Shown: piece after piece, positions 25,002-34,862 of the stretch
Numbering within the stretch: the stretch's first letter is position 1
How the letters are laid out: each line of letters starts with the position of its first letter
NCBI GenBank assembly: GCA_965248255.1
Contig: CBDFIW010000002.1
Coordinates: forward strand, 496,001 to 560,000
Length of the DNA: 64,000 nucleotides
Origin: JAKZVK01 sp965248255
Lineage (GTDB): Bacteria > Acidobacteriota > Terriglobia > Bryobacterales > UBA6623
Reading direction: 5' to 3'
Position numbers and translations under genes: made by a program
The notes under the pieces: model-generated
What the model was told of the DNA's origin: nothing
Seen by the model: only the letters and a program-made list of their open reading frames with translations
The model's database searches: none

Positions 25002-26644
25002 CTACAGGGGCGTCACGCCCGCGTAGGCAATGCCGGCCAGATAGGCGATGTCGCGCTTCCAGGTCGTCAAGTCGTCGCTGCGGAACTCGCTGAGGTGGCG
25101 ATGTCCGCAGGCGCGTGCCAGGATCTTCATCAACTCCACGGTCGCCTCGAGATAGTTCGTGAGCTGTCGGGCTGACTGGTCGACGATGAGGCGGGCACGG
25201 AAATCCTCGCGTTGGGTCGCGATGCCTACGGGACAGTTGTTGGTGTGGCAAGCGCGCATCCCGAGACAGCCGATCGCCTGGATGGCCGCGACGGCGACGG
25301 CGACGCCGTCAGCCCCCAAAGCGAGAGCTTTCACGAAGTCCGACTCGGTGCGCAGACCGCCGGTAATGATGAGCGTCACGTCTTTGCTGCCGCGGCTGTC
25401 AAGGTGCCTGCGTGCGCGGGCGAGGGCGGCGATGGTCGGCACCGAGATGTTGTTCTTGAAGATCTCGGGCGCTGCACCGGTGGCGCCGCCGCGCCCGTCG
25501 AGAATGATGTAATCGACGCCCACTTCAAGGGCGAAGTCGATGTCTTGCTCGATGTGCTGGGCCGACATCTTGAAGCCGACGGGGATGCCGCCGGTGGCTT
25601 CGCGCACCTCGTCGGCGACGCGGCGGAAATCAGCCGTGGTCTCAAGATCGGGGAATCGCGAGGGGCTGATGGCAGCCCGGCCGGGCTCGAGGCCGCGCAC
25701 CTCGGCGATCTTGCCGGAGACTTTCTTGCCGGGCAGGTGGCCGCCGGTACCGGTCTTCGCGCCCTGGCCGCCTTTGAAGTGGAACGCCTGGCAGCGCTTG
25801 ACCTTGTCGAGGTTCCAGCCGAAACGTCCCGAAGCCAGCTCGTAGAAGTAGTGAGAATTGGCTGCCTGCTCCTCCGGCAGCATGCCGCCTTCGCCCGAAC
25901 AGATGCCCGTTCCGGCCGCCTCGGCCCCTTTCGCCAGGGCGGTCTTTGCTTCTTCGCTCAGTGCTCCGAAGCTCATGTCGCTTACAAAGAGCGGGATCTC
26001 CAAGCGCAGCGGTTTGCTGGCGCCTGGGCCGATGACGACCTCGGCGCCCACCGGTTCGTCTTCGAGTAGCGGAGGGCGAGCGAGTTGGCCGGTCAGGATC
26101 TGAATGTCGTTCCAGCACGGCAACTCAGTGAGAGCCACGCCCATGGCCGACACCTTGCCGTGGTGGCCGTAGTTGCTGAGGCCGTTGCGGGCCAGTTCCT
26201 GAATGTAGCTGTTGAAGGGCTCTGCGGGGCCGCCGTGGAGGTCGGCGTACAGACCCAAGTAGCGGTCGCGTTCGTAGGCCTGAGGATGGTCGGCGGCCCA
26301 TGCACGCACTTCGGCTTCGTCGATGTAGACGGCATCATCGTTGGAATCGATCCACGCGGCGAACTTGTGCAGAGCTTCGGCGTTGTTGTACTCGCTCACA
26401 CCCGTGTCGTAGCGGTAGTCCCAGCCATGGACACCGCAAATAAGGTTGTGCCCCTGGACGGTGGCGTCGGACATCAGCGCGCCGCGGTGCAGGCAGCGTC
26501 CGTAGAGCACCGAGACCTCGCCGTCATAGCGCACCACGACCAAGTCGACTTCGGCGACGAGGGCGTAGGTTGGTGTGCGGTCTTCGAGTTCGCTCCATGT
26601 GGCGACTTTGATTCGCTGGGCGGGGGGGTGAGGGTGGTGGCCAT
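25002..26644 (-). CDS. FMN-binding glutamate-synthase-like protein with N-terminal Rieske domain (apparent frameshift at start)
   Basis: An N-terminal Rieske [2Fe-2S] domain (CLHRGALMSD and CGVHGWDYRYDTG supply the two Cys-His pairs) is followed by a glutamate-synthase central/FMN barrel (SDMSFGALSEEAKTALAKGA, GKIAEVRGLEPGR, ITGGLRTESDFVKALALGAD) with a Cys cluster CHTNNCPVGIA. It probably moves electrons between a Rieske centre and FMN; the substrate is unknown. The good start is ATG 26644 (AAGGAGGA upstream, MATTLTPP...), but a G7 run on the plus strand (26622-26628) puts that start out of frame; one extra C in the gene joins it to AQRIKVATWSEL. This is either a sequence error or a slippage mutation. 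Confidence 0.8.
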
Positions 26645-27147
26645 GAAAGAGAGTCCTCCTTGTCGAGCCTAGCTGCGATGGATGCGTTTTGGTGGGCCGA
26701 GAACGGTATGCTGAGACCTTCCTGCCGAGCCGCGGGCGTCGGGAAGCGTTGAGCGGGTGTGGAGCTGGAGAAGCGGGCGGATCTGTCAATGCGACGGTCC
26801 TTAACCTAACGCTCCCTGACCCGGACGAGCCGGAACCGAGAAGGGTTGCTTCGCGCTGTTGGGAAGCGATCGCGGCCTCGAAGCAACCGCTCCCTTACGG
26901 TCACGGCTCGGTCCGCGTCAAGACGCGACACGTTGCGAGCTGCAAGCGGGCGTCGGCGAGGGTCGTTGGCGACGATTGGCCGAGCGCGGACCAGGATTCT
27001 GGATTGTCCGACTCCAACATCATGACAATCCAACATAGCACCACGCGCCAAGTCCAAATTGACTCCCGGTAGGTCCAGATCCATAATGGCCGAAGCCCGG
27101 CCCCGGCTTGCTCCGGTTGCGCCTGACGGACGCGAGCCCCTCCACCA
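26645..27147. other. Spacer without gene, with a dispersed-repeat-like patch
   Basis: About 500 bp between divergent genes. I see no convincing gene. Around 26887-26912 the sequence GCTCCCTTACGGTCACGGCT resembles GCTCGCTGACGGTCGCGGCT at 8872-8891, suggesting a degenerate dispersed repeat. Promoters for both flanking genes must lie here, but no clear boxes are visible. Confidence 0.45.
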
Positions 27148-27477
27148 ATGAAAGTCCGTCTCATTGAGCTTGCCCACGCCCGCTCGGGCGACAAGGGTGA
27201 CACCGCCAACATCGGGCTGATCGCCCTCAAGGAAGAGTACTACCCGATCCTGATGCGGGAGGTCACACCCGAGCGAGTCAAGGAGCATTTCGGTGATCTT
27301 TGCAAAGGGCCCGTCGAGCGGTTTGAACTTCCGAACCTCGGGGCACTGAACTTCCTTCTGCATCACGCGCTCGGCGGCGGGGGGACGGTCTCGCTCCGAA
27401 CCGACGCCCAGGGCAAGACGCTCAGCTCGGTGCTCCTGCGTATGACGGTCAACGTGGACGAAGGCGAAATGGCGTAG
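27148..27477 (+). CDS. AtuA-related C-terminal domain protein
   Basis: A 109-residue stand-alone version of the C-terminal ferredoxin-like domain of AtuA (acyclic terpene utilisation; DUF1446 partner). Conserved segments are LIELAHARSGDKGDTANIG, RFELPNLGALNFLLHHALGG and the GGTVSLRTDAQGKTLSSVLL tail. In AtuA proteins this domain is fused to a larger N-terminal one, which is absent here. It lies upstream of an acyl-CoA carboxylase beta subunit on the same strand (166 bp apart), and AtuA-related genes commonly sit with such carboxylases. The biochemical role of the family is not settled. Confidence 0.85.
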   Translation: MKVRLIELAHARSGDKGDTANIGLIALKEEYYPILMREVTPERVKEHFGDLCKGPVERFELPNLGALNFLLHHALGGGGTVSLRTDAQGKTLSSVLLRMTVNVDEGEMA

Positions 27478-27574
27478 GTCTTCGAGGCGTGCCGGCGACT
27501 CCGCACGAGCCGGGGCTCCCAATCGGCGCCCTGGGCCGCGTCGAACCCCGTGTACCGTAGAATCGGGACTCGGC

Positions 27575-27588
27575 AAGCCTGGAGGCTT
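27575..27588. repeat. Intergenic palindrome
   Basis: AAGCC-TGGA-GGCTT between the AtuA-related gene and the carboxylase gene. It is nearly identical to AAGCC-TAGA-GGCTT at 18566-18579, including flanking GCAAGCCT and GGCTTACG. Confidence 0.65.
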
Positions 27589-27642
27589 ACGTCACACACC
27601 GCTTGTCTCCCTTCGTCCTGGGGTTCATCATAGAGGTCACTC

Positions 27643-29196
<1,554 letters not shown>

Positions 29197-29245
29197 TTGA
29201 CAAGCGGCGAAAGCTTGTGGCGCTGACGCGGATAGGCTCTAGAAC

Positions 29246-29362
29246 CTAGATCCCTGTCATCCTGAGGACCGGCGCCAGCATATTGTGGACCGGCGCATAA
29301 TCGTCTGTCAGGACGAGGCCCTGCGACCGTTCCCTCAGCACCTTCAAATGTTGCCGGCCCAT
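29246..29362 (-). pseudogene. C-terminal remnant of MFS/spermidine-synthase-like gene
   Basis: The minus-strand frame just left of the IS630-type element reads HLKVLRERSQGLVLTDDYAP then VHNMLAPVLRMTGI and stops at 29246. The LTDDYAPV-N-LLAP type ending is characteristic of spermidine-synthase-like and fused MFS/spermidine-synthase proteins. The N-terminal part of such a gene lies on the other side of the element (30433-31671). Part of the methyltransferase domain between the two pieces is absent, so the insertion was joined by a deletion. Confidence 0.8.
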
Positions 29363-30432
29363 CACTTTTTGACAGTGTGGAGCATCTATATATGTATGGG
29401 CAACCCCAAAGGTGTGAAGCGGGATTTCAAGGCGCTGGAGAAGCGCCGTTTCGAAGCGATGCGGCTGCTCCACCAAGGCCACAATCAGTCCGAGACGGCG
29501 AGACGGCTGAACGTCGCTCGCCAAACCGTCAGTGAGTGGCGGCGGCAATACCGCGAGCAGGGTGCGGCCGGACTCCGCCAGGCCGGGCGCGCCGGACGCA
29601 AGCCGCTCCTCGATGCCGCACAACGCGAACGCCTGACGTCGCTGCTGCTGGAAGGCCCGGAAGCCCACGGCTTCCCAACGCCCCTGTGGAGCTGTCCGCG
29701 GGTGGCTCGGCTGACCGGAGACGAGTTCGGGGTCGCATACCACGCAGGCCACGCCTGGAAGATCCTGCGAGCGCTCGACTGGAGCCCGCAACGCCCGGCC
29801 GGAAAGGCGCGCGAGCGCAACGAAGAGCGGATCCGCACCTGGAAGCGCAAGACCTGGAAGCGCATTAAAAAAAGCCCAAAACGAAGGCCGTACGCTCGTC
29901 TTCATCGACGAAAGCGGATTGAGTCAGAAGCCGCATCGCTGCCGCACCTGGGCGCCACGTGGCCAAACACCGGTGCTGCAGTTTAACTTCAACTGGGAGA
30001 AGCTTTCCGTCTCGGCGGGGCTGACGCTGCGTAACTTCTACTTCCGGCTCTATCCCGGTGCGATCGGCAAAGAGCAAGTGACCGACTTTCTCAAGGCGTT
30101 GGTACGTCATATCGATCGCCCGCTGCTGATCGTCTGGGATCGGCTGCCGGCGCACCGTAGCCGCCTGGTGCAAGAGTTCATCGAACTCTCCGAAGGCCAC
30201 ATCGCAACCGAGTACTTGCCACCCTATGCGCCGGAGTTGAATCCGGTGGAATACATCTGGGCTTACTGGAAGCAGCACGAGTTGCCGAACGTCTGTCCGA
30301 AAGACTACGGCGAGCTGAACGAGCGGGCCCGCAAGGCACTCCGCCGCATGTACCGCAAACCGCGTTTGATCACGGCCTTCTGGAAACAGTCTTCTCTTTG
30401 TTTTGACTGACTCTATATTATGCGGGAGTCAA
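29363..30432 (+). mobile_element. IS630-type element with split transposase, copy B (left end deleted)
   Basis: The sequence matches copy A (4231-5323) from CACTTTTTGACAG onward to the right end (30432), which is followed by TA (30433-30434). The outer 23 bp of the left inverted repeat present in copy A (5301-5323) are missing. A deletion therefore removed the left end together with part of the host gene. This copy probably can no longer transpose unaided. Confidence 0.85.
29396..30410 (+). CDS. IS630-type transposase in two overlapping frames
   Basis: The same protein as copy A at 4253-5267. The first frame begins MGNPKGVKRDFKALEKRR (ATG 29396) and runs to a stop at 29986. The catalytic frame is entered by a net +1 change at the A7 run (29867-29873), giving KKAQNEGRTLVFIDESGLSQ and then LIVWDRLPAHRS and the Glu in ELNPVEYIW, and ends at 30410. 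The transposase is as complete as in copy A, although the element has lost an end. Confidence 0.82.
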
Positions 30433-31671
30433 TAGGTCAAACCGCCCCACGTCCTCCCCTTGTTCCAGCCGTCGGAGCAGATCGTCCACGTGGTTGCGGG
30501 CATCGAGGTTGAAGATCTTCATCTGCGTATCCCGCGGCAGGAGAAACGCCTCGAACGCCGCTTCAGTCACCTCCGGGTCGATCTCCGAGACTTCCGCGTA
30601 GCTGTCCGGCCAGCGCTCCAACACCCAACGCGGAAAAACGAATCCGCCCCCTCCCAAGAAAAGGGCCCGGGGCCGGGGCGGTTGAGGCGTCTGGTTGACC
30701 GCGGCCTCGGTGACCTCGGCGTAGATCTGCTCGTAGCCGTACCGCAGCTCGGTTGGGTTGTTTAGCGAAACGAAGGCGTGAATCATCGAGTCGAGGATCA
30801 TCGCGCGGACGCCCGCCCTCTGCTGTTGGCCCTCCTGAATCCGTATGCCCATGTATTGCGACTCTTTGAAGTAGACCCAGTCCCCGGCAGGTTCCCGCAG
30901 CCCAAGCGTCTCCCCCGCGGCCCGCAGCCAGTCCGCCGTCCCGAGAGCGAAGACAAAGGCAGCCAGGACGACTCCGGTCGCGGCAAACGAAAGGACACCC
31001 CTAACGCCGAAGACCAACGCCATTGCCAGTAGGACAGCGGAGATGCTCAACAGGGTGGCCACGGTTCCCATCCAGGCGATCAGAAAATAGCCGGTGAAGA
31101 ACGTGCCGACAATACTTCCCACGGCACCCCACGAGTAGACGCTCCCAACCGTGCGGCCCGTCTCGCGGCCGTTGTCGAGTGCCATCTTGGCGGCGACAGG
31201 GCTGATGGCGCCCATCATGAAAGAAGGCAAAAAGAACACGCACAGCACGTGAGCCGTGATGCGGACAGACCATTCTTGACCGCGCAAGAAACTCGAACCA
31301 CCTGCCAAGTCGTTGAGCACGGGAGTCAGCACGCACAGGGAGGCGGAAAGGAGAAACAGAAGCGACAGCGTCCGTCGCGGTGGGTAGTGGTCGGCCAGCC
31401 GTCCCCCGACATAGTTGCCGCCCGCTATGCCCGCGAGCACGATCCCAATGACCGAGGTCCAGGTATAGAGGGAACTACCCACATAGCGGGCGATCAGCCT
31501 ACCCGCGACCAGTTCCACCACCATAATGCAGAGGCTGGAGACGAAAACAGTTAGATTCGGCACGGCCCAGGCCGGCCAACCGGTCTTCGAGCCGGAGGAC
31601 GCCGGCGGTTGTTTGGAGGCCAGCGCCGGCTTGCCGGGCTGTTTCGCGCGGCGAGGTTTTTGGGAAGCCAT
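30433..31671 (-). pseudogene. Fused MFS/spermidine-synthase-like membrane protein, cut by IS630
   Basis: The N-terminal 410 or so residues of a two-domain protein. A basic start (SQKPRRAKQPGKPALA) is followed by several membrane helices (NLTVFVSSLCIMVVELVAGR, IGIVLAGIAGGNYVGGRLAD, SAVLLAMALVFGVRGVL), then a spermidine-synthase-like Rossmann domain with ALFLGGGGFVFPRWVLE, EVSEIDPEVTEAA and FNLDARNHVDDLL. The frame ends in the IS right end, just after GRFDL. The C-terminal end is at 29246-29362. The intact family protein would be an aminopropyltransferase-like enzyme of unknown substrate tethered to the membrane. As found, it lacks part of the active-site domain. Confidence 0.85.
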
Positions 31672-31779
31672 CTGCCTATAGAGTACATGGTGCTGTTCAA
31701 GAGAATCCTTAGTCAGAGGATTTACCCGATAGCCTCTCCCGTCCGCCTAGAACAAGCCTCCGGACGGCGCGTCACGCTA

Positions 31780-32943
31780 GTGTAGTGCGTCAAGCAGATT
31801 GCACCTTATGCAGGGCGGCACGTCCGCGCTTGACTTTCTCGAAGATGTCGGAGGCGGTCGCGGTCCAGATGAAGGGCGTGGGATGCCCGTTGTGCTGGGC
31901 GATGTAGTCGTCAATGGCGGCGACGAGCTCGTCCACGCTGCGAAACACGCCGCGGCGCAGGCGCTTGACGGTGAGATCGCGAAAGAATCGCTCGACCATG
32001 TTCAGCCACGACGCCGAGGTCGGGGTGAAATGAATGTGGAAGCGCGGGTGACGATCGAGCCAACGCTTCACAGCGGCATGCTTGTGGGTGGCATAGTTGT
32101 CCACGATGAGATGAAGCTGTTTGTCCTTGGGAGTGCGGCGGTCAATTAAGCGCAGGAAGCGCAGCCATTCCTGGTGGCTGTGTCGGGGCATGCACTCGGC
32201 GATCACGCTGCCGTCAAGGCTGTTGAGCGCCGCAAACAGGGTGGTCGTGCCGTTGCGCTTGTAATCGTGGGTCATCGTTTGGCCGCGCCCCTTTTTGAGC
32301 GGCAGGCCGGGCTGGGTGCGATCGAGGGCTTGGATTTGGGACTTCTCATCGAGCGAGAGAACCAGAGCATGCTCAGGCGGATTGAGATAGAGTCCGACGA
32401 TGTCGTCGAGTTTCTCGGCGAAACGCGGGTCATTGCTGAGCTTGAGGGTCTTGACGCGGTGGGGCTTGAGGCCATGGGCGCGCCAAATCCGTCCCACGGT
32501 GGAAGCGCTGACGCCGGCCGCGGCGGCCATGGTGCGGCGGCTCCAGTGGGTGGCGTTGGACGGTTTCTCGCGGGTGGTCTTGTGGATGATCTGCTGTACT
32601 TTCTGCTTCGAGACGGCAGGTTTACGACCGGGCCGTGGGGCGTCTTTTGCAATGCCGGCGATGCTGCTTTCGAGAAAGCGCGTGCGCCAGCGGGCCACCA
32701 GCTGCCGCGAGACACCGAGCTGTGCGGCGATCTGCTTATTCTCGAGACCGTCGGCGGCCAGCAGGACAATCCTGGCTCGCAGGGCGAGACGAACGGCGAC
32801 TTGGCGGCCGCGCGCGTAGCGGTCCAACTGCTTGCATTGCGCTGTGTTCAAAGTTACTGGTTGTGCTCTTCGCATCCCATGCCTCCTGTTAATAGAGACG
32901 ATGGGAAGTCAATATAAGTTACATTATTTATGGTGCACTACAC
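31780..32943 (-). mobile_element. IS630-family element, copy 2 (complete)
   Basis: An 1164-bp element with GTGTAGTGC at one end and its reverse complement at the other, inserted at TA within CTAG (31777-31780 and 32943-32946). It has the same length as copy 3 at 33290-34453, in the same orientation, and differs from it at only about four positions by eye. Both flank tRNA-Pro. Confidence 0.92.
31790..32875 (-). CDS. IS630-family transposase
   Basis: A complete 361-residue DDE transposase. The N-terminal helix-turn-helix region has ENKQIAAQLGVSRQLVARWR, followed by a second DNA-binding helix (VSASTVGRIWRAHGLKPHR). The catalytic residues are Asp in LVLSLDEKSQIQAL, Asp in LIVDNYATHKHA and Glu in ASWLNMVERFFRDL. 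It starts MRRAQPVTLNTAQCKQLDRY. Unlike the split IS630-type element in this window, a single frame codes the whole protein. It may be active, since near-identical copies occur. Confidence 0.95.
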   Translation of the reverse strand: MRRAQPVTLNTAQCKQLDRYARGRQVAVRLALRARIVLLAADGLENKQIAAQLGVSRQLVARWRTRFLESSIAGIAKDAPRPGRKPAVSKQKVQQIIHKTTREKPSNATHWSRRTMAAAAGVSASTVGRIWRAHGLKPHRVKTLKLSNDPRFAEKLDDIVGLYLNPPEHALVLSLDEKSQIQALDRTQPGLPLKKGRGQTMTHDYKRNGTTTLFAALNSLDGSVIAECMPRHSHQEWLRFLRLIDRRTPKDKQLHLIVDNYATHKHAAVKRWLDRHPRFHIHFTPTSASWLNMVERFFRDLTVKRLRRGVFRSVDELVAAIDDYIAQHNGHPTPFIWTATASDIFEKVKRGRAALHKVQSA

Positions 32944-32992
32944 TAGCGGGGGTGTCGTCGGCATGGGTTAGAATGAGATGGTTCCACGGGGT

Positions 32993-33069
32993 CGGGCCGT
33001 AGCGCAGCCTGGTAGCGCGCTTCCTTGGGGTGGAAGAGGTCCCGAGTTCAAATCTCGGCGGCCCGACCA
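32993..33069 (+). tRNA. tRNA-Pro (anticodon GGG)
   Basis: Full cloverleaf. The acceptor CGGGCCG pairs with CGGCCCG, the D arm is GCGC/GCGC, the anticodon arm is CTTCC-TTGGGGT-GGAAG with anticodon GGG, and the T arm is CCGAG-TTCAAAT-CTCGG. CCA is encoded. It lies between two same-orientation IS630 copies, 49 bp after one and about 220 bp before the other. Confidence 0.96.
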
Positions 33070-33289
33070 AGTCTCTCAGCGAGTTCGCGACTGTTGCCCG
33101 CTGCTCGCTAGCTAGCTGCGTGTCCACACGGAACTCACTTGCGGGCTGCCGTTGGCTCTCGCGGCTCGCCCCTCCGCTCTTGGGACGCAATCTCCGTCTG
33201 TAGCATCATCTACAGATGATGTGCCGAAGTGCGACGGATGCGTTCTTCTGTCGGAAACGGGGCAAGAGAAGTCCCCAGGGAGTGGCCTA

Positions 33290-34453
33290 GTGTAGTGCGT
33301 CAAGCAGATTGCACCTTATGCAGGGCGGCACGTCCGCGCTTGACTTTCTCGAGGATGTCGGAGGCGGTCGCGGTCCAGATGAAGGGCGTGGGATGCCCGT
33401 TGTGCTGGGCGATGTAGTCGTCAATGGCGGCGACGAGCTCGTCCACGCTGCGAAACACGCCGCGGCGCAGGCGCTTGACGGTGAGATCGCGAAAGAATCG
33501 CTCGACCATGTTCAGCCACGACGCCGAGGTCGGGGTGAAATGAATGTGGAAGCGCGGGTGACGATCGAGCCAACGCTTCACAGCGGCATGCTTGTGGGTG
33601 GCATAGTTGTCCACGATGAGATGAAGCTGTTTGTCCTTGGGAGTGCGGCGGTCAATTAAGCGCAGGAAGCGCAGCCATTCCTGGTGGCTGTGTCGGGGCA
33701 TGCACTCGGCGATCACGCTGCCGTCAAGGCTGTTGAGCGCCGCAAACAGGGTGGTCGTGCCGTTGCGCTTGTAATCGTGGGTCATCGTTTGGCCGCGTCC
33801 CTTTTTGAGCGGCAGGCCGGGCTGGGTGCGATCGAGGGCTTGGATTTGGGACTTCTCATCGAGCGAGAGAACCAGAGCATGCTCAGGCGGATTGAGATAG
33901 AGTCCGACGATGTCGTCGAGTTTCTCGGCGAAACGCGGGTCATTGCTGAGCTTGAAGGTCTTGACGCGGTGGGGCTTGAGGCCATGGGCGCGCCAAATCC
34001 GTCCCACGGTGGAAGCGCTGACGCCGGCCGCGGCGGCCATGGTGCGGCGGCTCCAGTGGGTGGCGTTGGACGGTTTCTCGCGGGTGGTCTTGTGGATGAT
34101 CTGCTGTACTTTCTGCTTCGAGACGGCAGGTTTACGACCGGGCCGTGGGGCGTCTTTTGCAATGCCGGCGATGCTGCTTTCGAGAAAGCGCGTGCGCCAG
34201 CGGGCCACCAACTGCCGCGAGACACCGAGCTGTGCGGCGATCTGCTTATTCTCGAGACCGTCGGCGGCCAGCAGGACAATCCTGGCTCGCAGGGCGAGAC
34301 GAACGGCGACTTGGCGGCCGCGCGCGTAGCGGTCCAACTGCTTGCATTGCGCTGTGTTCAAAGTTACTGGTTGTGCTCTTCGCATCCCATGCCTCCTGTT
34401 AATAGAGACGATGGGAAGTCAATATAAGTTACATTATTTATGGTGCACTACAC
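33290..34453 (-). mobile_element. IS630-family element, copy 3 (complete)
   Basis: An 1164-bp element with the same ends and CTAG target context (33287-33290 and 34453-34456) as copy 2. With copy 2 it brackets a 346-bp segment that holds tRNA-Pro, like a composite structure with directly repeated IS ends. Confidence 0.92.
33300..34385 (-). CDS. IS630-family transposase
   Basis: A 361-residue transposase, nearly identical to that at 31790-32875 with the same catalytic residues (LSLDEKSQ, LIVDNYATHK, WLNMVERFF). Visible differences are VKTFKLS here against VKTLKLS in copy 2, and DILEKV against DIFEKV. The copy at the window start shares DILEKV. Few differences mean recent transposition or gene conversion. 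Confidence 0.95.
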   Translation of the reverse strand: MRRAQPVTLNTAQCKQLDRYARGRQVAVRLALRARIVLLAADGLENKQIAAQLGVSRQLVARWRTRFLESSIAGIAKDAPRPGRKPAVSKQKVQQIIHKTTREKPSNATHWSRRTMAAAAGVSASTVGRIWRAHGLKPHRVKTFKLSNDPRFAEKLDDIVGLYLNPPEHALVLSLDEKSQIQALDRTQPGLPLKKGRGQTMTHDYKRNGTTTLFAALNSLDGSVIAECMPRHSHQEWLRFLRLIDRRTPKDKQLHLIVDNYATHKHAAVKRWLDRHPRFHIHFTPTSASWLNMVERFFRDLTVKRLRRGVFRSVDELVAAIDDYIAQHNGHPTPFIWTATASDILEKVKRGRAALHKVQSA

Positions 34454-34469
34454 TAGGCTACTATCCAAC

Positions 34470-34591
34470 GCCGCTGCGCGGCTGCTTCGGATGGCCGCGA
34501 CCCAGGGCAGAGATTTGCCACGGCTGTTAGTTTAGCCGCGAAGCGGCGACCGGATGTTAGCCCTGGGTGCAGGCGAAGCCGAAACCCAGGG
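34470..34591. repeat. Cluster of palindromic repeats beside an IS630 copy
   Basis: Three perfect hairpins: GCCGC-TGC-GCGGC (34470-34482), GCCGC-GAA-GCGGC (34535-34547) and CCCTGGGT...ACCCAGGG (34561-34568 with 34584-34591). CCAGGG also recurs at 34502-34507. This is a repeat-rich patch, probably a REP-like unit; no gene is seen. Confidence 0.7.
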
Positions 34592-34862
34592 TCCCGTCCC
34601 CCATATGTTTTTGAAGCCCTGAAAGGGGCGTTGGAGGTTCGTCGGCACCAACTGCTTACAGCTCGGGGATACGTGGCGAGCAAGGCGGGAGCCTATCAGC
34701 TGTCCACAACCGTTGGCACGTGTACACGCCGCGCGTATTCGCGGGTATACAATCGATGCGAGGCAACATCTGCTCTCAAGAGGCCATCTGACTCGGAACA
34801 CGCCTCTTACGGGGCCCAGCCCGGCACGTTGAGGAATTGGCACGGTATCTGTGGACGGCTTG

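Noticed and set aside
26806..27576. A 256-codon minus-strand frame over the AtuA-related gene
   Set aside because: Most of it is antisense to a gene with clear family similarity, and the rest is low-information repeat-like sequence.
31777..34456. A composite transposon
   Set aside because: The IS copies are in direct orientation and the segment between them is only 343 bp, but no shared target duplication outside the pair is visible, so I describe it as a structure rather than a proven transposon.
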